A model generated the notes under the pieces. That model was not told the DNA's origin. It worked only from the letters and a program-made list of their open reading frames with translations, and ran no database searches. 64,000 bases of DNA from positions 1 to 64,000 of the forward strand of contig CANHCR010000003.1 in the NCBI GenBank assembly GCA_947459205.1, in the 5' to 3' direction. The DNA is from Caryophanales bacterium. GTDB lineage: Bacteria; Bacillota; Bacilli; Paenibacillales; CANHCR01. The translations under genes were made by a program, and so were the position numbers. Positions 1 to 8,785 of this stretch are shown in pieces; position 1 is the first letter of the stretch, and every line of letters starts with the position of its first letter.

Positions 1-50
1 CCTTCAATCTTACCTTCAATCTTGCCTTCAATCTTGCCTTCAGTATGAGC
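1..50 (-). repeat. 12-bp tandem repeat coding KIEG
   Basis: On the minus strand the end of the first Rpn copy reads as repeated Lys-Ile-Glu-Gly units, at least three nearly identical 12-bp units running off the window edge. The second copy lacks them and instead has a Gly-Ala-Glu-Gln-Ala-Arg stretch at this position. Such short charged repeats are common near the C-terminus of Rpn-family proteins and are prone to slippage. The total copy number is unknown because the window starts inside the array. Confidence 0.7.
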
Positions 51-798
51 CGAATCGAGCAGCGACGCCTCGTCGTGCATCGCTTTTTTACGTGCCTCAG
101 CAAGCGCCCAAAGTTGTAAATCATTGCTCATCGTTTCCAAGGTAATCATCACCTTTCGTAATTCACTATCCTCTGCGGCGAGATACGCCCATTCAGACTG
201 CGGTGCTCCATTCAAAAACGCTAACCAATTTAGCAACGGTCGATTGCCCTTCGATTCACATTTCTCTAATTTCGGCAACTCAATCACATGAATCTCTAGT
301 TGATCGGTCAGCGGTTCATGACTTTCGATTTCCAACACTTGATAGATACTGTGCGGATCGTTCCACTCAGTCAAACAAAAGTCCAAGAGGAAAATCGAGA
401 CCGTGCGTTTCAGTTCCGTATAATATTCACCGGCACGCAGTTGGCTGCTATATGGCCGACTCCAATAGAACAGCATCCGCTCACGAAATGCAGTATGGTT
501 TCGCAACTGGATCTCGATATTGATTCGTTCACCTGAAATCGATTTGCCGTGCACGTCCAGCACAATGAACTTCTCGTGCACGAGGTCCCCATCCAAATGA
601 GGGTTTATGATCTCAATCTCCTCTATCAAAGGCATCTCGCGGTCAGCAAATATTAAATAAATAAATCGTAACAGCGACTGTACGTTTTCTGGCATACAAA
701 ACAACTTTTTGAACACAAAATCCAATTTCGGGTCGAGCAACTTCACTTGCAATCCTTCACATCCTTTTTATGATATTCGTCGCCGGTACTTCCGACAT
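1..798 (-). pseudogene. Rpn-family PD-(D/E)XK nuclease, copy 1, frameshifted and cut by window edge
   Basis: This is a close duplicate of the intact gene at 882-1772, aligned at a constant offset of 975 bp. At 765-769 the plus strand has five T's where the intact copy has four, so the ancestral ATG at 796-798 is out of frame with the body. After that point the reading frame is open to the window edge, and it keeps the family's Asp and Glu-x-Gln signature (LDVHGKS... then NIEIQ). A downstream TTG or GTG start behind GAAGGA could still give an N-terminally shortened protein, so it may be a recent pseudogene or a shortened gene. The 3' end lies outside the window. Confidence 0.7.
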
Positions 799-881
799 GG
801 ATAGAATACCATAAAATGTAAACCGAAGAACGGCTCAGTGTGTCGCCACTTTGTGAACATTTAGCGAAAATCGACGATAAG

Positions 882-1772
882 CTACTTTTTATCTAATTGT
901 TGTATGCGGACCAACTCTTCGGCAGAATAGCCGGTAACTTTCGCGATCAACTCAATAGCCAGACCTTCGCTAAGCATACATGTTGCAATTTGGCGTCTCG
1001 CTTGTTCCGCGCCTTCCGTATGAGCCGAATCAAGCAGCGACGCCTGGTCATGCATCGCTTTTTTGCGTGCCTCAGCAAGCGCCCAAAGTTGTAAATCATT
1101 GCTCATCGTTTCCAAGGTAATCATCACCTTTCGTAATTCACTATCCTCTGCGGCGAGATGTTCCCATTCAGATTGCGGTGCTCCATTCAAAAACGCTAAC
1201 CAATTTAGCAACGGTCGATTGCCATTCGATTCGAGTTGCTTTAATTTCGGCAACTCAATCACATGAATCTCCAGTTGATCGGTCAGCGGTTCATGACTTT
1301 CGATTTCCAACACTTGATAGATACTGTGTGGATCGTCCAGCTCAGTCAAACAAAAATCCAAGAGGAAAATCGAGACGGTGCGTTTCAGTTCTGTATAAAA
1401 TTGACCTGCACGCAGTTGACTGCTATATGGGCGACTCCAATAGAAAAGCATCCGCTCACGAAACGCAGCATGGTTTCGTAACTGAATCTCGATATTGATT
1501 CGTTCACCCGTGGTCGTTTTGGCGTGTATGTCCAGCACAATAAACTTCTCGTGCACCAAGTCCCCATCCAAATGCGGGTTTATGATCTCAATCTCCTCTA
1601 TCAAAGGCATCCCGCGGTCAGCAAATATTAAATTAATAAATCGCAACAGTGCCTGTACATTGTCTGGCATACAAAACAACTTTTTGAACACAATGTCCAA
1701 TTTCGGGTCGAGCAACTTCGCTTGCAATTCTTCACATCCTTTTATGATATTCGTTGCCGGAATTTCCGACAT
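882..1772 (-). CDS. Rpn family recombination-promoting nuclease/putative transposase
   Basis: The 296-residue product fits the PDDEXK_2 (Rpn, COG5464) family. It opens with LLDPKLDIVFKKLF, typical of the family, and carries the nuclease-core residues Asp81 and Glu95-x-Gln97 in NIEIQ. The family comprises mobile DNA endonucleases linked to RecA-independent recombination and, in some bacteria, to phage defence with an intragenic C-terminal inhibitor. The C-terminal tail (about 240-296) is a separate helical segment. No convincing internal ribosome binding site for a short C-terminal product was seen. The gene lies just downstream of bcp on the same strand and is the intact member of a tandem pair. 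Confidence 0.8.
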   Translation of the reverse strand: MSEIPATNIIKGCEELQAKLLDPKLDIVFKKLFCMPDNVQALLRFINLIFADRGMPLIEEIEIINPHLDGDLVHEKFIVLDIHAKTTTGERINIEIQLRNHAAFRERMLFYWSRPYSSQLRAGQFYTELKRTVSIFLLDFCLTELDDPHSIYQVLEIESHEPLTDQLEIHVIELPKLKQLESNGNRPLLNWLAFLNGAPQSEWEHLAAEDSELRKVMITLETMSNDLQLWALAEARKKAMHDQASLLDSAHTEGAEQARRQIATCMLSEGLAIELIAKVTGYSAEELVRIQQLDKK

Positions 1773-1855
1773 GGATAGAATACCATAAATTGTAAATTGA
1801 AGAACGGCTCAGTGTGTCGCCACTTTGTGAACATTTAGCGAAAATCGGCGATTTG

Positions 1856-2320
1856 CTACCCTTGCACAGCAGCCAGCACTTCCGCCACGTGCCCATCCAC
1901 TTTGACCGAGCGCCATTCTTTCACGAGGCGCCCCTCTTCATCAATCAGAAAAGTCGAACGCTCGACGCCCATGTACTCTTTGCCGTACATTTTTTTCAAT
2001 TTCCAAACGCCGAACTGCTCGCTCACGGTGTGCTCCGTGTCGGATAGCAGCAAAAACGGCAACTCATATTTTTTGACGAACTTGCCGTGCGACTTTAAGT
2101 CATCCGGACTGATGCCAATCACTTCCGTATTGTGCGCCGCAAACTGACCGTTGTAGTCACGAAAATCACAAGACTCCGTCGTACAACCTGGCGTCATATC
2201 TTTCGGATAAAAATAAATGACCACTTTTTTACCGCGATAGTTGCTTAAACTAACCGTCTCACCATTACTTGCCAGCAGCGAAAAATCAGCCACTGATTCA
2301 CCCACACGAACTTCTGACAT
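1856..2320 (-). CDS. bcp: thiol peroxidase / peroxiredoxin BCP
   Basis: The product (154 residues) is a bacterioferritin-comigratory-protein type peroxiredoxin that reduces H2O2 and organic peroxides in the cytoplasm using thioredoxin-type reductants. The peroxidatic Cys lies in TPGCTTESCDF, with a second Cys five residues later as expected for BCPs with an intramolecular disulfide. Two adjacent ATGs exist. The second (2320) is chosen because AAGGAG lies 9 nt upstream, whereas the first is only 3 nt from it. In B. subtilis bcp (ygaF) neighbours gsaB and perR; here gsaB lies 19 kb away across an accessory region. Confidence 0.93.
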   Translation of the reverse strand: MSEVRVGESVADFSLLASNGETVSLSNYRGKKVVIYFYPKDMTPGCTTESCDFRDYNGQFAAHNTEVIGISPDDLKSHGKFVKKYELPFLLLSDTEHTVSEQFGVWKLKKMYGKEYMGVERSTFLIDEEGRLVKEWRSVKVDGHVAEVLAAVQG

Positions 2321-2396
2321 CTGCATTCACTCCTTGTCCTATTCGAGTATCCCTATTCTCTACTTTTATTTTAGCGAAAACCAATGGCGACGTAAA

Positions 2397-3140
2397 TTAT
2401 TCCGGATAAAAGTAATGCACCATCGCTTCATATTTATCTTGAGATGATAGACAGGTGTCTAGGAAAAATCGGCGATCGCTCAAATATTCTTTCAATCCGC
2501 GATAATAAAAAAACTTATGATTATGATCAATCATGAACAGCATCAAATCGTGCTTGAGACACTCTTTAAACATAATCATCCTACCCACTCAACCATTGCC
2601 GTCTTGAAATGGATGAATACACTCAAAACGATAGTGAAAGTCCACAACATCGTCTATCTTCTTCACCTTCAAAGAAGTGTAGCGCTCGAGCTAGCGTTGA
2701 ATTTCAAAAGCCACTTCAGACGGTTCCGTCGTCTCTGAGTCTCCGACCATATTGGGTCTCGTTTTGTAATCGCCGACCTTGAAACCTCTACGTTCGTCAG
2801 AAGCATTTCTTTTCAACATGTAGTGAAACTCCTTGATCATTGCCTCCGAAAGCAGCTCATCAGTGCGCTCCAGCATGAAGTCAAAGCACGCGAAATGATT
2901 GATTGTTTCTACGATTTCATCAACAGACGCAGCCTCATCTACCTCTGTATGAATCGTATTCGTTTCATAAATAAAGCGTGTTTGATCCTCCGACAACCGA
3001 CTACCTTCAATACGATTGGAATTGCAGGCTAATTTCACTTGCGACTGGTCATAAAGCCCGCCTTTAAAGCGATCGTTTTTTTCTTTAAGTAGCAAATGAA
3101 CGATTCGATCTTTCATGTCAAGTGAACCCTCGCTCTTCAT
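2397..3140 (-). pseudogene. Fic family protein, inactivated by two nonsense codons
   Basis: One continuous frame encodes a 247-residue class II Fic (AMP-transferase) protein interrupted twice: TAG at 2691-2693 and TGA at 2589-2591. The second stop sits inside the catalytic motif, which reads HPFQDGNG-stop-VGR, so the conserved Arg codon CGA has become TGA. The N-terminal inhibitory motif SNRIEG, of the form S/T-x3-E-G/N, is intact. Downstream sequence continues in frame to a TAA at 2397-2399. A 149-residue N-terminal fragment lacking the active site could still be made. It is unlike the intact Fic gene at 11125-12276 in length and has no C-terminal wHTH. Confidence 0.85.
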
Positions 3141-3437
3141 TAATCGTTGTAGTTTAATTATACCATGAAAACGAACAACGATGCCTGTATTCCTTCAATC
3201 TGTGACGAAAGGAATTCTTCCTTACAAACACACAAAAAACGGCTTTTATGACCGCTGATTGAAGAATTTTGTCGAGTAACTTTGGCATCACTTCTGAAAT
3301 AAAAAAGTGCTCCCAATAAAATAAGCTATCGCTATTCCAATCTGAAAAATCTCATCGACAATAATTCTGTAATCATCGCAGACACATGAATCAACCGCTC
3401 AAACTTCGATTAGATGACCAGTTTTCCCAATTCCGAT
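3141..3437. other. intergenic stretch without recognised gene
   Basis: About 300 bp of AT-rich sequence upstream of the broken Fic gene. I see no ORF with a ribosome binding site, no clear hairpin-T-tract and no repeat. It may contain the former promoter of the Fic gene or decayed coding sequence. Confidence 0.5.
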
Positions 3438-3722
3438 CTATAAAATGTCCAATCCGGCAAAAATCATCACTCTTCTCTCTTTGTCATAAGCGCCCAAACC
3501 AAGTTTTTTGAGTAACCGATAGCGACTAACACACGCTTCATCCATAGCCCGTTGTTCATCTGAAGAGCGAGCGCGCCGACGAAGTCTATTCCATTCTTCC
3601 GCGTCCAACATCTGCCTGAATTCAAACACCGCGTGATTGATTTCGCGTTGATTAGTTTGTATGAAAGACTACAATTCGACCAAAGACTTTTTGCGCATAC
3701 CGCACCACCTCTCGTCATTCAT
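3438..3722 (-). pseudogene. small unknown ORF with one in-frame TAG
   Basis: An ATG at 3722-3720 opens a 94-codon frame interrupted by TAG at 3669-3671. After the stop it encodes a charged stretch with FEFRQMLDAEEW and ERRVMIFAGLDIL. I do not recognise the family. The pattern, a single nonsense codon in an otherwise coherent frame beside a nonsense-ridden Fic gene, suggests decay, but the ORF is short and could be chance. A GTG start just after the stop would give about 65 residues. Confidence 0.3.
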
Positions 3723-3744
3723 CAACTCAATTTCATTCTATTCA

Positions 3745-3779
3745 CAAAAACACCTCCCGAATCATACGTTCAGGAGGTG
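3745..3779 (-). terminator. rho-independent terminator of surface protein A
   Basis: CACCTCC and GGAGGTG form a stem with one internal mismatch and GAA/TTC closure, followed on the minus strand by TGTTTTTG. It sits about 45 bp after the stop codon of the large gene. An almost identical hairpin follows surface protein B at 12626-12660, part of the cassette duplication. Confidence 0.8.
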
Positions 3780-3821
3780 TCCGCTTGTTACTTACTACTG
3801 CTTTCTACTGCAATCCTTACC

Positions 3822-6800
3822 TTAAGGCAGCGTCGTCACGCTCAGCGCCGCGCTATTCGTGAAGTTCCGCGCCGCATCGAGCGCACGCACAGTGATGCTG
3901 TACGTCGTGCCCGCCGTCAACCCACTCAAATTATATGCTGTTGTCGTGCCACTGACCGTCGCCACATAAGCGCCGTTGCGGTAAATGTTGTAGTTCGTCA
4001 CCGCCACATTGTCGGTTGCCGCCGTCCACGTCACGCGTGCACCCGTCTTCGTCACGTTGGTTGATGCAACATTCGACGGTGCGCTCGGCGCCGTGCTGTC
4101 GGTTGTCGTCGCACTGATTTGCGCGCTTAACACCGAGCGATTTTTCGCCGCATCGAGCGCCTGCACTCGAATGGAATACGCCGTCAAGTTCGACAATCCA
4201 CTGATCGTGGTCGAAGGATTCGTTACTGTCTTGACTACCACGCCGTTCAGATATACGTTGTATCCCGTCACGCCGACATCATCCGTCGATGCGGTCCATT
4301 TGACCTCGAGACTCGTACCGCTCACTTTGCTTACCGCCACATTCGTCGGCATCGTTGGTGCAATCGAATCCGGCGGTGCTGCCGTCGTCACGGACAATGC
4401 TGTCGAACGCGCCGATCTATTTCTTGCCGCATCATAGGCTTGTACCGTAATGTTATGACTGCTTAGCGGATTAAGTCCGGTGATTGTAAATCTCGTGCCT
4501 GCTGTTGAGGCGACATACAATCCATTACGGAACACGTTATATGCAACAACGGCCACATCATCCGTCGAAGGGTTCCAACGGAAACTGATACTGTTGTGCG
4601 TCACTTGCGTCGTCGCCAAACCGGTCGGTGTGCTAGGCGCTGCATCCTCGACATTCGTCACACTAATCGTAAACTGTTTCTCAAACGTCGCACCCACGCT
4701 GTCCGTCACCCGCACTCGGATTGAGTACGATGATTTCGTCTCAAAATCGAAACTTGCATTCGCCCGCAAACTCGTACCGCTGATGTTGAAACTTGAATTG
4801 TTCGTATCACCACTACCACTCACCAACGTGAACGTCGCCGTGTCACCCGCATCCGCATCCGTCGCACTGAGCGAGCCGACGACCGCATTCGCACCGGCAT
4901 TTTCTGCAATCGAACTTGAGCTCAGAATGATGTTGGTCGGAGCCGTATTTTCCGCCACATCCGTCACGTTAATCGTGAACGACTTTTCAAATGTCAAACT
5001 ACCACTATCCGTCACCCGCACACGCACACTGTACGAGGACTTCGTCTCGAAATCAAAACTTGCATTCGCCCGCAAACTCGTACCGCTGATGTTGAAGCTA
5101 TCATTGTTCGTGTCACCACTACCGCTCACCAGAGTGAACGTCGCCGTATCACCCGCATCCGAATCGGTTGCACTGAGCGTGCCGACGACCGCATTCGCAC
5201 CGGCATTTTCAGCAATCGAACTTGAGCTCAGAATGATGTTGGTCGGAGCCGTACTTTCCGTCACATCCGTCACGTTAATCGTGAACGAGTTTTCAAATGT
5301 CAAACTACCACTATCCGTCACCCTCACACGCACGCTGTACGAGGATTTCGTTTCGAAATCAAAACTTGCATTCGCCCGCAAACTCGTACCGCTGATGTTG
5401 AAACTCGCATTGTTCGTTGAGCCTGTGCCGGCAACCAACGTAAATGTCGCCGTATCACCCGCATCATCGGTTGCACTCAGCGTGCCGACGACCGCGTTCG
5501 CACCTGCATTTTCGGCAATGGAAGCCGGTGACAATGTGATGTTCGTGGGTGTCTCGTTCACGTTCGTCACAGTAACAGTTAACTGTCTCTCAAACGTCAA
5601 GCCACCTGAATCCGTCACGCGCAGTCGGATGCTATAGCTCGATTTCACCTCAAAATTAAACATCTGCGATGTTCTTAAGATCGTGCCGGTCGTATTGCTG
5701 GAAATGTTGAAACTCGCATTGTCCGTATCGCCCTCTCCACTCACCAAAGTGAAAGTAAACTTATCGCCCACATCAGTGTCGGTCGTATTCAACGTACCCA
5801 CCGTAGAATTGGGCGATTTATTCTCAGCAATCGAACTACTGCTCAGGACAATATCTGTCGGACTACTGTTGTCTGCAACCCTGACCACATCGCCACCAGT
5901 AAACGGAATCATCCAGAAGCTCTTCCCGTCATATACAGTACCGCGAAACTTATTGGAATACGAGCCCATGACTGGAATAGGCCAATTGTTATACCCTGTC
6001 ATCTCGCCTGTAGTCGCATTCATCTTGATTATACTTGTGGTGGTATTTCCATGAGGAGTCAACCAAATATTCGTCCCGTCATACGCGCCGCCAAAAAACG
6101 CATTTATTTGTTTCGTGAACCCTGACGGCCAACTGTTATACCTCGTCATCTCCCCAGTACTTGTGTTCACCTTTAAGACACTATCCGCGTTTAGTGGAAT
6201 CATCCAGATGCTCGTCCCGTCATATACGCCGCCACTAAACGCCCTAGTGCCTTTTGTGAAACCGCTCGGCCAACTGTTGTACCCCGTCATTGCTCCCGTA
6301 CTCGTATTCACCTTGATTAGGTGGGTAGCGTCAGCAGGAATCATCCAGACATTCGTCCCGTCATACACACCACCATGAAATGCATCGCCGCCTTTTGTGA
6401 ATCCGCTCGGCCAACTGTTGTACGCCGTCATCTCACCCGTGCTCACATTCAATTTAATGACATGAGTTGCAGAATGGGGAATCATCCAGATGTTCGTCCC
6501 GTCATAGACGCCAGCAGTAAAGGCAGAAGTACCTTTTGTGAACCCGCTCGGCCAACTGTTGTACCCCGTCATCTCGCCCGTACTCGCATTCACTTTGATG
6601 ACTCGGTCCGCCCAGTGCGGAATCAGCCAAATGTTCGTGCCGTCATACACGCCGCCAGCAAACGCATTGACGCCTTTCGTAAACCCGCTCGGCCACGTGT
6701 TGTACCCCGTCATCTCGCCCGTGCTAGGATTCACTTTAATCAAGCGGTCAGCGTTATTCGGAATCAACCAAATACTCGTCCCGTCATATACGCCACCCCA

Positions 6801-7949
6801 AAAAGCACCAGCTGGTTTACTATAATCCGTCGGCCAGTTATTTAATAAAAACATGGTCGGATTGGTAATTTCCGAGAAGGAAGTGAGTTTACCACTGTAC
6901 CCAAAACCGTCTTGATTATAGATAAATGGTTTTGTCACCGTAATGGCAAACGGCTTTTCGAATGACAAACTGCCGCTATCCGTCACCCGCACGCGCACGC
7001 TGTACGAGGACTTCGTCTCTAAATCAAAACTTGCATTCGCCCGCAAACTCATGCCGCTGATGTTGAAACTCGCATTGTCCGTTGAGCCTGTGCCGGCAAC
7101 CAACGTAAATGTCGCCGTATCTCCCGTATCGCTATCTGTAGCACTAAGCGTACCGACCACTGCGTTCGCCCCGGCATTTTCGAAAATGAAGTCAGCGGAC
7201 AAGACGATATCGGTCGGTCCTTCGTTCACATTGGTCACCGTAATCGCAAACAGCTTGTCAAATGTCAGCGAACCTTGGTCCGTCACACGTACAGTAACCG
7301 AGTAACTGTTCTTCGTCTCGAAATCGAACGCGCTCGGCGCCCGCAAACTCGTGCCGCTGATGTTGAAACTCGCGTTGTCCGTCACCCCTGCCGGCAAACT
7401 GAACGTGAACGTCGCGCCCGCATCTGGGTCCGTCGCGCTCAAGGTACCGATCGCCGTATTGGCCGCCGAATTTTCGGCGATCGTCGACCCGCTCAAGGAA
7501 ATGTTCGTTGGTGCCTCGTTGACGTTCGTTACCGTGATGGTGAACGCCTTTTGATACGTCAAACCGCCGCCATCGCGCACTTGCAAACGAATCGCATAAC
7601 TCGACTTTGACTCAAAATCAAAACTTCCATTCGCGCGCAGACTCGTCCCGCTAATGTTGAAACTGGAAATGTCTGTTGAGCCTGTTCCGCTAACCAACGA
7701 GTACGTTTTTGTGCTGGTGTCACCCGAATCCGTCGCGCTGAGCGTGCCTACCACCGCGTTGGTCCCCGCGTTTTCAGCAATGCTGGTAGCGGACAAGGTA
7801 ATGTTGGTCGGTGCTGAGTTCGCAGCATATGCTTCATACGGGTTGATTAACGATGTCACCGTCAGCAAGACCGTCAGTATCACCATTGTCATCCATGCCG
7901 CCATCCACTTTCGCAACCCGCTTGACATGGTCTTCATGTTATTTTGCAT
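3822..7949 (-). CDS. secreted cadherin-repeat / beta-propeller / fibronectin-III surface protein A
   Basis: A 1375-residue secreted protein. The ATG at 7949 is chosen because GGAGG lies 7 nt upstream; an in-frame GTG at 7988 has no such site. Order of parts: signal peptide (about 1-43, ending AYA); three cadherin-like repeats (each with SIAENA...VGTLSATD and SFNISG); a block of seven about 45-residue repeats with GGVYDGTNIW and STGEMTGYN, probably a seven-bladed propeller; four more cadherin-like repeats; three fibronectin-III domains ending SVTTLP. There is no LPXTG, SLH or membrane anchor, so it is released or held non-covalently. Its C-terminal half closely resembles protein B (12703-14823). 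It is divergent from response regulator A, whose control of it is an inference. Confidence 0.85.
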   Translation of the reverse strand: MQNNMKTMSSGLRKWMAAWMTMVILTVLLTVTSLINPYEAYAANSAPTNITLSATSIAENAGTNAVVGTLSATDSGDTSTKTYSLVSGTGSTDISSFNISGTSLRANGSFDFESKSSYAIRLQVRDGGGLTYQKAFTITVTNVNEAPTNISLSGSTIAENSAANTAIGTLSATDPDAGATFTFSLPAGVTDNASFNISGTSLRAPSAFDFETKNSYSVTVRVTDQGSLTFDKLFAITVTNVNEGPTDIVLSADFIFENAGANAVVGTLSATDSDTGDTATFTLVAGTGSTDNASFNISGMSLRANASFDLETKSSYSVRVRVTDSGSLSFEKPFAITVTKPFIYNQDGFGYSGKLTSFSEITNPTMFLLNNWPTDYSKPAGAFWGGVYDGTSIWLIPNNADRLIKVNPSTGEMTGYNTWPSGFTKGVNAFAGGVYDGTNIWLIPHWADRVIKVNASTGEMTGYNSWPSGFTKGTSAFTAGVYDGTNIWMIPHSATHVIKLNVSTGEMTAYNSWPSGFTKGGDAFHGGVYDGTNVWMIPADATHLIKVNTSTGAMTGYNSWPSGFTKGTRAFSGGVYDGTSIWMIPLNADSVLKVNTSTGEMTRYNSWPSGFTKQINAFFGGAYDGTNIWLTPHGNTTTSIIKMNATTGEMTGYNNWPIPVMGSYSNKFRGTVYDGKSFWMIPFTGGDVVRVADNSSPTDIVLSSSSIAENKSPNSTVGTLNTTDTDVGDKFTFTLVSGEGDTDNASFNISSNTTGTILRTSQMFNFEVKSSYSIRLRVTDSGGLTFERQLTVTVTNVNETPTNITLSPASIAENAGANAVVGTLSATDDAGDTATFTLVAGTGSTNNASFNISGTSLRANASFDFETKSSYSVRVRVTDSGSLTFENSFTINVTDVTESTAPTNIILSSSSIAENAGANAVVGTLSATDSDAGDTATFTLVSGSGDTNNDSFNISGTSLRANASFDFETKSSYSVRVRVTDSGSLTFEKSFTINVTDVAENTAPTNIILSSSSIAENAGANAVVGSLSATDADAGDTATFTLVSGSGDTNNSSFNISGTSLRANASFDFETKSSYSIRVRVTDSVGATFEKQFTISVTNVEDAAPSTPTGLATTQVTHNSISFRWNPSTDDVAVVAYNVFRNGLYVASTAGTRFTITGLNPLSSHNITVQAYDAARNRSARSTALSVTTAAPPDSIAPTMPTNVAVSKVSGTSLEVKWTASTDDVGVTGYNVYLNGVVVKTVTNPSTTISGLSNLTAYSIRVQALDAAKNRSVLSAQISATTTDSTAPSAPSNVASTNVTKTGARVTWTAATDNVAVTNYNIYRNGAYVATVSGTTTAYNLSGLTAGTTYSITVRALDAARNFTNSAALSVTTLP

Positions 7950-8026
7950 TTTCATTCCTCCAATTTTGTTTATGTATTCAATAGACACCTATCTTAACAA
8001 TAATTCAGTTTCACAACATTGAACAG

Positions 8027-8071
8027 TGACAAAATGTCATGGTTTTCAAAAAAATTCGCCTGCATTATAAT
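8027..8071 (+). promoter_or_regulatory. promoter of response regulator A with palindrome
   Basis: A consensus -10 TATAAT (8066-8071) has a weak -35 TTTTCA (8043-8048) at 17 bp. Just upstream, TGACA-AAA-TGTCA (8027-8039) is a perfect short palindrome placed between the divergent surface-protein and regulator genes, where an operator would be expected. The palindrome has no counterpart that I can see in cassette B. Confidence 0.5.
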
Positions 8072-8098
8072 GAAATTGACAAGGAGGTAGGCTCATCC

Positions 8099-8785
8099 AT
8101 GGATTCGAATTCAATATGGAATGTGTTGGTGGTCGACGATAACGAATTGGTTCGTTCCAGTCTAGAATTGATCATCGATGCTGAAGTTGATTTAAACGTT
8201 TGTGCTACCGTGTCGAACGGTGTGGAAGCGCTGGAATGGATTGCCCGGCAAAAACCGGATATCGTCCTGCTAGATATGCAAATGCCGGAAATGGACGGAC
8301 TCGAATGCATCGCACGCATCCGGGAGTTGGACGCAGATTTACCAATCCTCATTTTGACCACCTTCGATGAGAAGGAATACATCATCAACGGCTTGGCGAG
8401 CGGCGCCAACGGCTATTTGTTGAAAGGCATGGAGTTCGAAAAACTGATTCAGAGCATTCATGATGTTCTCAAACGACAATTCGTCCTGCCCGCACAGATT
8501 GCGGCCAAGCTCTCGCAATACTTGCTAGAACCGCTACAGTCCACCAAGACCCCATCCGCAGCGGTCGCTTCCATGCAGTTTCCGCCGAATATGTTCACAA
8601 AAAAAGAGCAGGAGATTCTCCTGCTCTTAAATGCGCGCCTGCCCAATCGAGAAATTGCTGCTCAACTCGGTATCAGCGACGGGACGCTACGCAATCATTT
8701 GACGAATATTTTTGAAAAACTCGAAGTGAGCAACCGCCACGACGCCGTACGAGCACTCCAGCCTTTCATTCCTCCTTCGCCCTAA
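8099..8785 (+). CDS. NarL/LuxR-type response regulator A
   Basis: Cytoplasmic two-component regulator of 228 residues. The receiver domain (about 6-125) has the acidic pair VVDDN and phosphoacceptor Asp59 in LLDMQMPEMDG; Thr in LTTFDE and Lys in LLKG complete the active site. The C-terminal LuxR-type HTH begins at FTKKEQEILLLL and includes NREIAAQLGISDGTLRNH. The ATG at 8099 is used with AAGGAGG about 11 nt upstream. Its 3' end overlaps the opposite-strand histidine kinase by 20 bp (8766-8785). Its likely partner is that kinase and its likely target the divergent surface-protein gene; both are inferred from position. Confidence 0.9.
   Translation: MDSNSIWNVLVVDDNELVRSSLELIIDAEVDLNVCATVSNGVEALEWIARQKPDIVLLDMQMPEMDGLECIARIRELDADLPILILTTFDEKEYIINGLASGANGYLLKGMEFEKLIQSIHDVLKRQFVLPAQIAAKLSQYLLEPLQSTKTPSAAVASMQFPPNMFTKKEQEILLLLNARLPNREIAAQLGISDGTLRNHLTNIFEKLEVSNRHDAVRALQPFIPPSP

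Larger units (their letters stand above)
1..1853. repeat. tandem duplication of the Rpn gene plus its 5' flank (unit about 975 bp)
   Basis: Copy 1 (1 to about 878) and copy 2 (to about 1853) match through the coding region and about 75 bp upstream of the start, including a block reading GAAGAACGGCTCAGTGTGTC and ending GCTAC. Beyond it the sequences part: one side continues into the 3' end of the intact Rpn gene, the other into the 3' end of bcp. This indicates a segmental tandem duplication whose right junction is next to the bcp stop codon. Confidence 0.75.

Noticed and set aside
765..769. Programmed frameshift restoring the first Rpn copy
   Set aside because: The homopolymer is only five bases and there is no stimulating structure that I can see; the frame break lies within the first dozen codons. 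I list it only as a population-variation question.
2589..2591. Recoding (selenocysteine or readthrough) of TGA in the Fic motif
   Set aside because: The position is a conserved Arg, the codon differs from CGA by one C to T change, and a second TAG stop lies upstream. Simple decay is more likely.
4480..5637. Long plus-strand ORF (about 385 codons) across the surface protein A gene, and similar ones at 3633-7610 and 12602-14022
   Set aside because: They are antisense shadows of repetitive cadherin/FN3 coding sequence. They lack ribosome binding sites and show no protein family features, while the minus strand has a signal peptide and clear domains.
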